Shown here piece by piece: positions 7,898 through 16,279 of a stretch of 64,000 nt of DNA. The stretch spans positions 62,001 to 126,000 of the forward strand of contig JAJNPS010000021.1 of assembly GCA_021155205.1 (NCBI GenBank). The letters are read 5' to 3'. A program made the translations under genes and the position numbers. This stretch comes from Rhodobacterales bacterium (GTDB lineage: Bacteria > Pseudomonadota > Alphaproteobacteria > Rhodobacterales > Rhodobacteraceae). Position 1 is the stretch's first letter. Every line of letters starts with the position of its first letter. Under the pieces are notes generated by a model, which was not told the DNA's origin, did not search any database, and worked only from the letters and a program-made list of their open reading frames with translations.

Positions 7898-8956
7898 ATG
7901 GCAAGGCCGATCAGCGTGTTGCCCGATGTGACGGTGATGGGCGGCGGCATTTTCGGGCTGTCATGCGCCTATGAAATGCAGGCGCGTGGTGCTCGGGTCC
8001 ATCTGGTCGAACGCCACGCCATTGGGGCGGGGTCCAGCGGCGGGCCGGTCGGGGCGATGTCGCCCCATGTCCCCGAACTGTGGAACCCCAAAAAGCAGTT
8101 CCAGCTCGACAGTCTCCTGATGGCCGCCGCGTGGTGGCAACGGGTCGAGACGACGGCCAGCCTGTCCTCGGGCTATGCCCGCCTTGGCCGCCTGCAACCC
8201 CTTGCCGATGCCGAGGCGATCGCCTTTGCCCAAGCCCGGACTGCCACTGCGGCGCAGCTCTGGGGTGATGCCGCCAGATGGTCGGTCATCACCGACCCCG
8301 GCACCGGATTTGCACCCCTGTCCCCGACCGGAACCTGGGTCCACGACACGCTTTCGGCCCGCATCGACCCCCGCCGCGCGCTGACCGCGCTTGCCGCCGC
8401 ATTCCGGACCCTTGGCGGCACGATCACAATTGGCGACCACGGGCCACAAGGCGAAACGCTCTGGACCACCGGCACCGCGGGCCTTGCCGACCTGTCAGAG
8501 GCCCTTGGCCAACCGCTCGGAGCGGGCGTCAAGGGTCAGGCCCTGGCCCTCGCCTTCGACGCGCCCGATGCACCGCAGCTCCTGTGCGACGGGCTGCATG
8601 TCGTGCCACATGATAACGGGACCGTCGCCATCGGATCGACCTCGGAACTCATCTGGGATGATCCGGCGATCACCGACGCGCAACTTGACATGCTCCACGC
8701 CCGCGCGGTCGCCTTTTGCCCGTGGCTCAGGGACGCCCCGGTCATTGACCGCTGGGCTTCGCTGCGCCCCCGCGCCAGAACCCGGGCGCCGATGCTGGGA
8801 CATTGGCCGAACCGTCCTGGCCACCATGTCGCAAATGGCGGCTTCAAGATCGGCTTCGGTATGGCCCCGAAGGTGGCGGAAGTGATGGCGGGCTTGATCC
8901 TCGACGGCAAGGACGCAATCCCCAACGGGTTCCGCGTTGAGGATTCGCTGCGCTAG
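7898..8956 (+). CDS. FAD-dependent oxidoreductase (DAO superfamily), possible MnmC-oxidase-like partner of MnmD
   Basis: The 352-residue flavoprotein has an N-terminal dinucleotide-binding fold (VTVMGGGIFGLSCAYEMQAR, then Glu of VHLVER binding the FAD ribose). It has the DAO-superfamily GSSGGPVGAMSPHVPELW loop and a late RPRARTRAPMLG/HVANGGFKIGFGMAP segment that contacts FAD. The family includes DadA, glycine/sarcosine oxidases and the C-terminal oxidase half of MnmC. Its divergent position 47 bases from mnmD suggests it could supply the cmnm5U-oxidase step, but that is inference from context. Residue level similarity to MnmC cannot be measured here. The ATG at 7898 follows AAAAAGGGA. Its stop codon abuts the stop of the convergent FMN reductase with no gap. 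Confidence 0.85.
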   Translation: MARPISVLPDVTVMGGGIFGLSCAYEMQARGARVHLVERHAIGAGSSGGPVGAMSPHVPELWNPKKQFQLDSLLMAAAWWQRVETTASLSSGYARLGRLQPLADAEAIAFAQARTATAAQLWGDAARWSVITDPGTGFAPLSPTGTWVHDTLSARIDPRRALTALAAAFRTLGGTITIGDHGPQGETLWTTGTAGLADLSEALGQPLGAGVKGQALALAFDAPDAPQLLCDGLHVVPHDNGTVAIGSTSELIWDDPAITDAQLDMLHARAVAFCPWLRDAPVIDRWASLRPRARTRAPMLGHWPNRPGHHVANGGFKIGFGMAPKVAEVMAGLILDGKDAIPNGFRVEDSLR

Positions 8957-9508
8957 CTAGACCTTCGCGCGGCGCATCTCGTCTTTCAGTTCCGCCATCA
9001 ACTCGCGCAGCGCTTTCACCGTCTGCGCCTCGATCAAGCGCCCGTGCGCGTCGAATGCCACCCTTGAATGCGCCACCATCACCTCTGGCCCCGGCAGGAC
9101 CCGCGCACGAAAAGGCACCATGCAGAGCCGCAGCGAAAACTGCGCCCGGGCCCCGCCTGCCGGTCCGTCCGCCGCCGAAATGATCGCCACCGGCTTGCCG
9201 CGCCAGGGCCCGCCCCTGGTCCGGCTGACCCAGTCGAGCGCGTTTTTCAGCACCCCCGGCAGCGCCTTGTTGTATTCCGGCGTCGCGATGATCACCGCAT
9301 CAGCCGCCTTGATCTGGTCTGCCAAACGCTGCACCTCGGGCGGGATGCCCGTGCTGGTCTCGATGTCCTCGTCAAACAGCGGCAGCCGCAAGTCCGCCGC
9401 CACCCAGGTTGCGACCCCGAACGCGCGCCGCGCCTCGCCCAGCAGCAGCGCATTGGTGGATCCCGCCCGCAGCGCACCGCAGATTGTCAATACCGTCAGG
9501 TCCGCCAT
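8957..9508 (-). CDS. NADPH-dependent FMN reductase / NAD(P)H:quinone reductase family
   Basis: This flavodoxin-fold protein of 183 residues transfers electrons from NAD(P)H through bound FMN to quinones, azo compounds or chromate-type acceptors; the exact substrate is unknown. The phosphate-binding loop reads CGALRAGSTNALLL (family G-S-x-R-x-x-S-x-N). The second FMN loop is ATPEYNKALPGVLKNALDWVSR, which is strongly diagnostic. KPVAIISAADGPAGGARAQ is the third conserved loop. The ATG at 9508 has GGGG at 6 bases upstream; an ATG two codons earlier is an alternative. Its stop meets the convergent oxidoreductase stop at 8956/8957. The divergent TPP enzyme begins 112 bases away. Confidence 0.9.
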   Translation of the reverse strand: MADLTVLTICGALRAGSTNALLLGEARRAFGVATWVAADLRLPLFDEDIETSTGIPPEVQRLADQIKAADAVIIATPEYNKALPGVLKNALDWVSRTRGGPWRGKPVAIISAADGPAGGARAQFSLRLCMVPFRARVLPGPEVMVAHSRVAFDAHGRLIEAQTVKALRELMAELKDEMRRAKV

Positions 9509-9620
9509 CGCCATCCCCAAACTGCCTGCTCCATAGCTAGGCGACACCCGCCGCACCGCAACCCCTTGCCGACACGGCCTGACCGCGCCAAGGTCGGCCC
9601 GAAAGACGGAGGCGTGACAC

Positions 9621-11261
9621 ATGCGGCATGGCGGACACATTCTCGCCGACCACCTGGCGGCTTACGGCGTCGAACGGGTGTTCTCCGTCCCCGGCGAAAG
9701 CTTCCTCGCCGCCCTCGACGGCCTTCTGACCGCAGGCATCCCCAACGTGGTCTGCCGCCACGAAGGTGCCGCCGCGATGATGGCCGAAGCCACAGGCAAG
9801 CTGACCGGCCGCCCCGGCATCGCCTTTGTCACACGCGGACCGGGCGCCACCAACGCCGCCGCCGGGGTCCATATCGCCCGGCAGGATTCGACCCCGATGA
9901 TCCTTTTCGTCGGCCAGATCGACCGATCCCATGTCGACCGCGAGGCGTTTCAGGAAATGGACTACGCCGCCGTCTTCGGCCCGATCGCCAAATGGGCCGC
10001 CGAGGTGCGCCAGACCGACCGGCTGCCCGAATACATCGCCCGCGCCTTTCACGTCGCGATCTCCGGCCGACCCGGCCCCGTGGTGCTGGCCCTGCCCGAA
10101 GATATGTTGTCGGACCATGCCGAGGTGGCCGACATTCCGCCACCCGCCCCGCGCCCCGCGGGCATCGACCCGACTGCAACCATGGCCATCACAACGGAGC
10201 TTGGCCGCGCCAAACGTCCGCTTGTCGTCGTCGGCGGCCCGCACTGGTCTGCGCAGGCCGCAACCGACCTCGCCCGTTTCGCGGAAAACTGGTCCCTGCC
10301 CGTCGCCGTCAGCTTCCGCCGTCAGGACCGCCTCGACAATGATCACCCCAGCTACGCAGGCGACCTCGGCGTCGGCATGAACCCCAAACTCGCCCAGCGC
10401 CTGAAGGACGCCGACCTGATTCTCGCCCTCGGCACGCGCATGGGCGACATCGCGACGGCAGGATATACACTGGTGACGCCGGGCCAGCCGCAACAACGCC
10501 TGATCCACATCCACCCCGACCCCGATCTGCCGGGCACTGTCTATCGCCCCGACCTTGCCGTCACCGCCCGCGCCGACGCGATGCTGGCCGCCCTTGCCAC
10601 AACAACCCCGCCCGCGACGCCATGGAGCGACTGGACCACCCAGGCCCGAACCGACTACATCGCCTGGCAGGTCCCCAAACCCACCCCCGGAGCGGTGCGG
10701 ATGGAGGACACCATCGCCTGGCTGTCCGCCCACCTGCCCCACGACGCCATCGTGACCAACGGGGCGGGCAACTACGCGGCTTTCCTGCACCGCTACTACC
10801 GTTTCCGCCGCCACGGCACCCAGCTTGCGCCCACCTCCGGTTCCATGGGCTACGGATTTCCCGCTGCCATCGCCGCGAAACTGCATCACCCCGGCCGCAC
10901 CGTCGTCTGCCTTGCCGGGGATGGCTGTTTCCAGATGACGTTGAACGAGATGTCGACCGCGATTCAAGCTAACGCCGCCGTCATCGTGGTCGTCTGCAAC
11001 AACGGGCGCTATGGCACGATCCGGATGCACCAGGAACGCAGCTATCCGGGCCGCGTGTCAGGCACTGATCTGGTGAACCCCGACTTTGCCGCCCTCGCCC
11101 GCGCCTATGGCGGACATGGTGAGGCCGTCACCCGGCAGGACGATTTCGCCGCAGCCTTTCAGCGCGCCAAGGCGTCAGGCACGCTGTCGGTGATCGAGAT
11201 GAAACTCGACCCCGACATGCTGTCGACCGGCCAGTCGCTGTCAGACTTGCGCGTCCGCTGA
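9621..11261 (+). CDS. Thiamine-pyrophosphate-dependent enzyme, acetolactate-synthase-like
   Basis: This TPP enzyme of 546 residues has the three-domain POX/ALS architecture. The N-terminal PYR domain has catalytic Glu49 in VVCRHEGAAAMMAEA and GIAFVTRGPGATNA. The central domain (about 190-320) includes RPLVVVGGPHWS and ALGTRMGD. The C-terminal PP domain has the metal/TPP motif AGDGCFQMTLNEMST ending in VVVCNNGRYG. No regulatory subunit lies nearby, so it is probably not the biosynthetic IlvB; benzoylformate-, oxalyl- or sulfopyruvate-type activities are alternatives. The ATG has GGAGGC 8 bases upstream. The 3' end overlaps a broken GNAT gene on the other strand by 21 bases. Confidence 0.9.
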   Translation: MRHGGHILADHLAAYGVERVFSVPGESFLAALDGLLTAGIPNVVCRHEGAAAMMAEATGKLTGRPGIAFVTRGPGATNAAAGVHIARQDSTPMILFVGQIDRSHVDREAFQEMDYAAVFGPIAKWAAEVRQTDRLPEYIARAFHVAISGRPGPVVLALPEDMLSDHAEVADIPPPAPRPAGIDPTATMAITTELGRAKRPLVVVGGPHWSAQAATDLARFAENWSLPVAVSFRRQDRLDNDHPSYAGDLGVGMNPKLAQRLKDADLILALGTRMGDIATAGYTLVTPGQPQQRLIHIHPDPDLPGTVYRPDLAVTARADAMLAALATTTPPATPWSDWTTQARTDYIAWQVPKPTPGAVRMEDTIAWLSAHLPHDAIVTNGAGNYAAFLHRYYRFRRHGTQLAPTSGSMGYGFPAAIAAKLHHPGRTVVCLAGDGCFQMTLNEMSTAIQANAAVIVVVCNNGRYGTIRMHQERSYPGRVSGTDLVNPDFAALARAYGGHGEAVTRQDDFAAAFQRAKASGTLSVIEMKLDPDMLSTGQSLSDLRVR

Positions 11262-11671
11262 CATCTTTTTGCGAAATTCCACCGTCGTCGGGCGATCATA
11301 TCCGGCATGCGCGCGGTGGGCGGTTTCGGCAAAGCCAAGGTGCCGGAACAGGCTGTGGTTCTCTACCGGTTCCACCCGCGTCTCCGGCATCAGCTCTGCC
11401 AGACCCCGCGCCCGCGCACCTGTCTCCGCCAGCATGACCGCTGACGCGACAGACCTTGCCCCGGATGGTCCGGCGCAACCGCAAGTCTACCGATGTACAG
11501 GGCACATGCGCGCGGCGTCAGCGTGACCGTGGCGACAACCGGCGTCCCGATCACCCAGATTTCCGCCGATTTCGCGATGGCCGGCAGGTCCGTCGCCCGC
11601 ATTCGCGTCAGCGATGACGGCGGGTCGATGCGCCCCGCCATTCCGGCAAAGGCCGCGCACAATACATCCAT
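11241..11671 (-). pseudogene. GNAT-family acetyltransferase broken by a frameshift
   Basis: Two adjacent frames together make one GNAT protein. The first part, from ATG at 11671, reads through AEIWVIGTPVVATVTLTP, ACALYIGRLAVAPDHPGQGL, the core acetyl-CoA-binding segment. The same frame then turns to RQRSCWRRQ and loses sense. The next frame picks up SAVMLAETGARARGLAELMP and VENHSLFRHLGFAETAHR, the normal second half, to the stop at 11241. The junction is near 11435-11450 and needs one added base to restore a continuous frame. Either the gene is a recent pseudogene or the assembly misses one base. The substrate is unknown. It overlaps the end of the TPP gene by 21 bases. Confidence 0.75.
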
Positions 11672-11950
11672 AAGTTGCGTCTAATCCTCGCCCTCCATCG
11701 TTCGCCTCGGCACCCGGTCAGCCTCGCCTTCGCCATTATCCGTTGCGGCATTTTCACGGCGCGGTGCCATTGCTTTGCCACCTTCGATTTCACGATTGCC
11801 AGCATTTCTTGGGCAAAACTTGCCGAGTTATGTTTCCCTGCCATCAACGATCCCCCATAATTCCCCCGATCGGTCGCGTATCCGCCCCTATCTCGCCCAA
11901 TTCCCCCTGCATGAAGCATGACAGCTGCCATGCTCGCATTGGGGATACTA

Positions 11951-12856
11951 ATGGACCGACTAACCGAAATGGAGGCCTTTGCCATGGTCGTTGACCAAGG
12001 CGGGTTCACCGATGCGGCCAAGAAGATGGGAATTTCGAAATCTGCCGTCTCAAAGCATGTCTCTGCCCTTGAAGCCCGCCTCGGCGCACGCCTCCTGAAC
12101 CGAACGACCCGGCGCGTTTCCCCGACCGAGATCGGACTTGCCTATTACGACCGCGCCCGCCGGGTGCTGAATGATGCAGGCGAAGCCGACGCGCTTGTCA
12201 CCTCGATGCAATCCGCGCCCTCGGGCCTGCTCAGGATCAGCGTGGCCACCGACTTCGGCGTCAACCTGCTGTCCCCGATCCTGGGCGATTTCCTTCTGGA
12301 ATACCCCGAGATCACGGTGAACATGGTCCTGAACAACCGCTACGTCGAACTGATCAGCGAAGGCTTTGACCTTGCGATCCGGGTCGGCGAACTGGAGGAT
12401 TCGTCGCTCCGTGCCCGCAAGCTGACCGAGACGACGCGCCGCATGATCGCCTCGCCAAGCTATTTCCAGCGCTATGGCCGCCCGCAAAAGATCGACGATC
12501 TGAACGACCACAAGCTGTTGCACTATTCCAACCAGGCCAATGGCAACGTGTGGAAGATCACAGCACCCTCGGGTGAAAAGCGCCAGGTCCGTTCGGTCGG
12601 CTGGCTGACCGTGAATGACGGCCAGTCGCTCTTGAACGCCGCCGTGTCAGGCCTTGGGATCGCCTACCTGCCCTCGTTCCTTTACGCCGACGCCATGCGC
12701 CTGAACCAGGTCGAAGAGGCCATTCCCGGCCTGCCGGTCGAAACCCTTGGCATCTATGCCGTCTATCCGCCGGGCCGTTTTACCCAGCCGAAGGTGCGCG
12801 CCTTCATCGACTTTCTCGCACGCCGCTACTCCGACAAGGGGCCCGACAACTGGTGA
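11951..12856 (+). CDS. LysR-family transcriptional regulator
   Basis: This LysR-type regulator has 301 residues. The N-terminal winged helix-turn-helix (residues 1-62) reads MDRLTEMEAFAMVVDQGGFT, AAKKMGISKSAVSKHVSALE, ARLGARLLNRTTRRVSPTEIG. The C-terminal substrate-binding domain of the CrgA-like subgroup (about 90-295) includes LLRISVATDFGVNLLSPILG and LAIRVGELEDSSLRARKL. The ATG at 11951 with TTGGGGA upstream is preferred to the ATG at 11918 because it begins the HTH directly. LysR proteins usually control a divergent neighbour, but here the neighbour upstream is the broken GNAT gene, so the target is unclear. A candidate terminator follows. Confidence 0.93.
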   Translation: MDRLTEMEAFAMVVDQGGFTDAAKKMGISKSAVSKHVSALEARLGARLLNRTTRRVSPTEIGLAYYDRARRVLNDAGEADALVTSMQSAPSGLLRISVATDFGVNLLSPILGDFLLEYPEITVNMVLNNRYVELISEGFDLAIRVGELEDSSLRARKLTETTRRMIASPSYFQRYGRPQKIDDLNDHKLLHYSNQANGNVWKITAPSGEKRQVRSVGWLTVNDGQSLLNAAVSGLGIAYLPSFLYADAMRLNQVEEAIPGLPVETLGIYAVYPPGRFTQPKVRAFIDFLARRYSDKGPDNW

Positions 12857-12876
12857 TCCGGGGCCGATCTGCCAGG

Positions 12877-12912
12877 GACGTCGCATCGCCGGGGGGCATC
12901 GCGGCGTCTTTT
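12877..12912 (+). terminator. Candidate intrinsic terminator of the LysR gene
   Basis: GACGTCGC (12877-12884) can pair with GCGGCGTC (12901-12908), with one T-G wobble, and TTTT follows. It lies 21 bases after the LysR stop and just before the end of the convergent OmpA-like gene. The 16-base loop is long, so strength is uncertain. Confidence 0.45.
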
Positions 12913-12917
12913 GCGTT

Positions 12918-13892
12918 TCAGGACGGCGGCACCAGCACGACCTCGACCCGCCGGTTCAGCCGCCGCCCCTCTTCGGTCAGGTTGCTGGCGCGCGGGGCCA
13001 GATAGCCCGCGCCTTCCGCACTGACCTGGGCGGACGGAACACCCAGACCCTCGACCAGCCGCACCCGGATCGCATCCGCGCGCTTTGCCCCCAGCGCCAC
13101 GTTGGCCGCCAGCCCGCCCGACGCATCGGTATGCCCGACCAGCACCACCACCCGTGTCGCATCCGCCTTCAGCCAGTTCGCCAGGTCCACCAGCGACGGA
13201 ATGTCGGTCGGGTCCAGCACCGATGCGCCCGACGCAAAGACCACGTCCTCCAGCACCACCGACCCCCGTTCGGCCAGCGCCTTGCCCAGCGCGTCGGGAT
13301 CGGCCGGCACCGGGACCGCCGCCGGGGCCACCGATGGCGCAACCGGATCAACCGCCGTCACCGCCGGAGCCGCGCCGACCTCGATCACCTGCACGAACCC
13401 TTTCAGCGCCGACCGGCTGACCATCAGGCTGATCGCCTCGGGACCTGCCGGTCCCGTCCGCGTTGCCGACAGGAACCGGAAATCGGCCAGGTTCACATGC
13501 ATCGCCGGTTCCGCGATGACCCGGGTCGCGAACCGGAAATCATAGCCGCCGCACTGCACATCGGCGCATTCAAACCGCACGCTGTAGCCCGCCGAAGCAA
13601 TCTGGTCGCGCAAGGGCGCAAGGATGTCGAGCGTTGACAGGCTCCGCGTGTCGATCTGATAGGCCGTTGCGGTCACGCGGCCCTCGACCGTTTCGGCGGG
13701 AATCGCGCCGTTGGCAAAGGGACCGACCGGCAACGCATAGGTTCCGCGCCCTTGTTCCGTGGTCTCGCTGATCCTGGCGGGGGCGGAAAAATCCGGCACC
13801 AGTGCGCGGACCGGACCACCGAGGACGGCCAGCACCAGACCAAGCCCGGCCATGTGACCCACCTTGCGCCTAACGTGCATGTTTGCCTGCAT
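12918..13892 (-). CDS. OmpA-family peptidoglycan-associated outer-membrane/periplasmic protein
   Basis: The 324-residue exported protein has an N-terminal signal sequence (VGHMAGLGLVLAVLGGPVRA) and a middle region of unknown fold. The C-terminal OmpA-like peptidoglycan-binding domain spans about residues 205-320: VVLEDVVFASGASVLDPTD, VVVLVGHTDASGG, ALGAKRADAIRVRLVEGLGV, NLTEEGRRLNRRVEVVLV. The two Cys in ECADVQCGGYDF may form a disulfide in the periplasm. The ATG at 13892 follows AAGGA at 6 bases; a second ATG at 13880 is possible. The start overlaps the 3' end of the upstream acetyltransferase gene by 23 bases, so the two are probably co-transcribed with the CinA-like gene further up. Confidence 0.9.
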   Translation of the reverse strand: MQANMHVRRKVGHMAGLGLVLAVLGGPVRALVPDFSAPARISETTEQGRGTYALPVGPFANGAIPAETVEGRVTATAYQIDTRSLSTLDILAPLRDQIASAGYSVRFECADVQCGGYDFRFATRVIAEPAMHVNLADFRFLSATRTGPAGPEAISLMVSRSALKGFVQVIEVGAAPAVTAVDPVAPSVAPAAVPVPADPDALGKALAERGSVVLEDVVFASGASVLDPTDIPSLVDLANWLKADATRVVVLVGHTDASGGLAANVALGAKRADAIRVRLVEGLGVPSAQVSAEGAGYLAPRASNLTEEGRRLNRRVEVVLVPPS

Positions 13893-14604
13893 CAATGTCC
13901 TTGGCCCGATAATGATAGTGTTCCACAGCCCGCATCCCAAGGGAAGCATAGAGCGCCCGCGCCGGCAGGTTGGCGTCCGTGACCGCCAGCGCCAGCGTCG
14001 CGGCCCCCTGCGCCTGTGCCCAGACCCCCGCCGCCCGCATCAGGTTTCGCCCCACGCCCCGGCGCCGCTGGTCGGGTGCCACCTCCAGCGCATGGATCAT
14101 CGCGACATTGCCCAGCGCCGACACAAAGGCCACCCCCGCCACCCGATCCCCGTGCCGGCCAAGCAGCACCGCCTTTGGCCCCGCCACCCGCGCCATCACC
14201 GCGCGACGGGCCAGACCGATCCCGGCCGCGTCCCAGATCACGTCCGTCACCCGCAAACCCGGCCAATGGGCAAAGCTGGTCAGCGGCTCGGGTGCCGGTT
14301 CAGCAAGTCGGCCAGCATCACCCGCATAAATCGCGACCGGATCGACAAGCCGATATCCCCGATCCCCCAACACCGCGTCCAGTGGGTCTTCGGGACCCCG
14401 CAAGACAAACAGCGATGTCTGCCCCCACGCCTTCATCGCGGTTTCCGCCAACGAAATGTGGTCAGGCAACCACTGGCCCGCCGCACTCGCCGCAGACACC
14501 CGCTTGCCGCCGCCAAGCCCGCGCCGCAACAGCCATGGCCCGACCCGTGCAGTCTCTGCCGCGGGCCAGGTCGCCTCCAGCGCCGCCCATATCGCCGCCG
14601 TCAT
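13870..14604 (-). CDS. GNAT-family N-acetyltransferase
   Basis: This protein of 244 residues has an N-terminal half of unclear role (residues 1-120) and a C-terminal GNAT fold. The acetyl-CoA loop reads MIHALEVAPDQRRRGVGRNLM, followed by the second-half signature ALAVTDANLPARALYASLGM and RAVEHYHYR. The substrate is unknown. Its ATG overlaps the stop of the upstream CinA-like gene by ATGA (14601-14604), and its 3' end overlaps the OmpA-like gene. The three form a tight operon. The acetyltransferase is intact, unlike the broken GNAT at 11241-11671. Confidence 0.9.
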   Translation of the reverse strand: MTAAIWAALEATWPAAETARVGPWLLRRGLGGGKRVSAASAAGQWLPDHISLAETAMKAWGQTSLFVLRGPEDPLDAVLGDRGYRLVDPVAIYAGDAGRLAEPAPEPLTSFAHWPGLRVTDVIWDAAGIGLARRAVMARVAGPKAVLLGRHGDRVAGVAFVSALGNVAMIHALEVAPDQRRRGVGRNLMRAAGVWAQAQGAATLALAVTDANLPARALYASLGMRAVEHYHYRAKDIDAGKHAR

Positions 14605-15323
14605 GCGCCGAACATCGCCACCAGCCGCGCCATCGCCTGATCCAGCCGCGCACCGTCCGTGCCCCGGATCACCAGATTGGTGCCATAGGTCCCGTCTTGC
14701 GTGAAGGGATAAGACCCCATCGCAAGGTCGGGGTACTCTGCCGCCAGCGCACCGAAATCCGCAGCGATCTCGCCTTCGCCCCGCATCAGGCGCAGGGACT
14801 GGCTGAGGAGCGGCGGCCCGCCCACCAGCGTCGGCAGCACCGACGCCACCATCGCCTCGAAGATCTTCGGGACGCCCGCCATCACATGCACGTTGCCAAG
14901 GGTAAATCCGGGCGCAGTGGAAATCGGATTGTCGATCAGCACCGCCCCGTCCGGGATGCGCGCCATCCTTTGCCGCGCCGCGTTGAAGGGCAGTCCCGCC
15001 CGGTCATAATGCGCCGCCAGCAGCGCCACCGCATCCGCCCGGTGCGTGATCGCCACGCCGAACGCCGCCGCGATCGCATCCGCCGTGATGTCGTCATGCG
15101 TCGGCCCGATGCCGCCGCTGGTGAACAGATGCGTGAACCCCGCACGCAGCGCGTTCACCGCCGCGACGATGGCCCCATGATCGTCGCTGACCACGCGCAC
15201 CTCGCCCAGCGGGATGCCGTGGCGCGTCAGTTCCCCGGCCAGGAAATGCATGTTGCTGTCGCGCGTCCGCCCCGACAGGATCTCGTCCCCGATGACCAGC
15301 ATGGCGGCAGTGGGGTTGGGCAT
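14601..15323 (-). CDS. Molybdopterin-binding / CinA N-terminal-like protein
   Basis: The 240-residue protein has the MoaB/Mog-like molybdopterin-binding fold found at the N-terminus of competence/damage-inducible CinA. Evidence: AAMLVIGDEILSGRTRDSN at the start, VRVVSDDHGAIVAAVNAL, then the fold signature LFTSGGIGPTHDDITADAIA. ARIPDGAVLIDNPISTAPGF and HVMAGVPKIFEAMV follow. The C-terminal nicotinamide deamidase domain of full-length CinA is absent, as is common in Alphaproteobacteria. The likely role is handling a pterin or nucleotide metabolite, possibly NMN- or ADP-ribose-related; this is not settled for the short form. It is the first gene of a three-gene operon with the GNAT and OmpA-like genes. 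Confidence 0.9.
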   Translation of the reverse strand: MPNPTAAMLVIGDEILSGRTRDSNMHFLAGELTRHGIPLGEVRVVSDDHGAIVAAVNALRAGFTHLFTSGGIGPTHDDITADAIAAAFGVAITHRADAVALLAAHYDRAGLPFNAARQRMARIPDGAVLIDNPISTAPGFTLGNVHVMAGVPKIFEAMVASVLPTLVGGPPLLSQSLRLMRGEGEIAADFGALAAEYPDLAMGSYPFTQDGTYGTNLVIRGTDGARLDQAMARLVAMFGA

Positions 15324-15460
15324 CGGGCGGCTCCTGCGGTTTTGTTGTGCGGCGGTATAGACCGCGCCCGGCGGGTTTCAAAGTGTGAAGGCCGACCCTA
15401 TGGCCATTTCCGGGGCCAGCACTTATATTTTGCCCAAGCACCGTTGGACGGACCAGGGCC

Positions 15461-16279
15461 TTGCTGCACGAAACGCGCGGACGCATTACCAAGGACGGCA
15501 TTCGCATCTACGAGGACGCGGACTTCGCGGGCATGCGCGTGGCAGGACGGGTCGCGGCAGAGATCCTCGACATGCTGGTGCCACTGGTCAAACCGGGCGT
15601 TACGACCGGCGAGCTTGACGACTTCATCACGGCCGAAATCACCCGGCGCGGCGTCATCTCGGCCACGATCGGCTACAAGGGCTACAGGCATGCGTCGTGC
15701 ATTTCGGTGAACCACGTCGTGTGCCACGGCATTCCCGGCGGCAAGGTGCTGATGGACGGCGACATCCTCAACATCGACGTGACCGTGATCGTGGATGGCT
15801 GGTACGGCGACAATTCCCGGATGTATGTGGCAGGGACCGCCCCACGCAAGGCGATGCGCCTGATCGAGGTCACGCATGACGCCCTGATGCGCGGCATCGC
15901 GGCCGTGAAACCGGGCAACACATTCGGCGACATCGGTGCCGCCATCCAGACCCATGTCGAGGCCAACCGCATGTCCGTCGTGCGCGATTTCTGCGGCCAT
16001 GGCCTTGGCCGCGTGTTCCACGCCCCGCCGAATGTCCTGCACTATGGCCGCCCGCATACCGGCGCGGTGCTGGAGGAAGGGATGTTCTTCACCATCGAAC
16101 CCATGGTGAACCTGGGCCGGCCCGAGACAAAGACGCTTGCCGATGACTGGACCGCCGTCACCCGCGACAAGTCGCTGTCGGCACAGTTCGAACATTCGGT
16201 CGGCGTCACCGCGACCGGGGTGGAGATTTTCACCACCTCGCCCGCCGGTCTGTTCTACACCCCGTCGGTCACCCGCTGA
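15461..16279 (+). CDS. map: Type I methionine aminopeptidase
   Basis: Map removes the initiator methionine from new proteins using two divalent metal ions. The 272-residue length fits type I. Metal ligands are visible: Asp in ILNIDVTVI, Asp in YGDNSRMYV, His in FCGHGLGRVFH, Glu in FTIEPMVNLG and Glu in LSAQFEHSVGV. The catalytic His lies in NHVVCHGIPGG. No in-frame ATG exists upstream of the conserved N-terminus (ETRGRITKDGIRIYE); a TTG at 15461 with CAGGG just before it is the best start, back to the in-frame stop at 15386. That makes this an essential gene with a rare start codon. It is divergent from the CinA-like gene. Confidence 0.95.
   Translation: MLHETRGRITKDGIRIYEDADFAGMRVAGRVAAEILDMLVPLVKPGVTTGELDDFITAEITRRGVISATIGYKGYRHASCISVNHVVCHGIPGGKVLMDGDILNIDVTVIVDGWYGDNSRMYVAGTAPRKAMRLIEVTHDALMRGIAAVKPGNTFGDIGAAIQTHVEANRMSVVRDFCGHGLGRVFHAPPNVLHYGRPHTGAVLEEGMFFTIEPMVNLGRPETKTLADDWTAVTRDKSLSAQFEHSVGVTATGVEIFTTSPAGLFYTPSVTR

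Noticed and set aside
11608..11844. Small basic minus-strand frame (MAGKHNSASFAQ start, with GGGGGA before the ATG) upstream of the broken GNAT
   Set aside because: The start context is acceptable, but the protein has no family features, overlaps the GNAT in another frame and ends in Arg/Trp-rich nonsense. Too weak to call.
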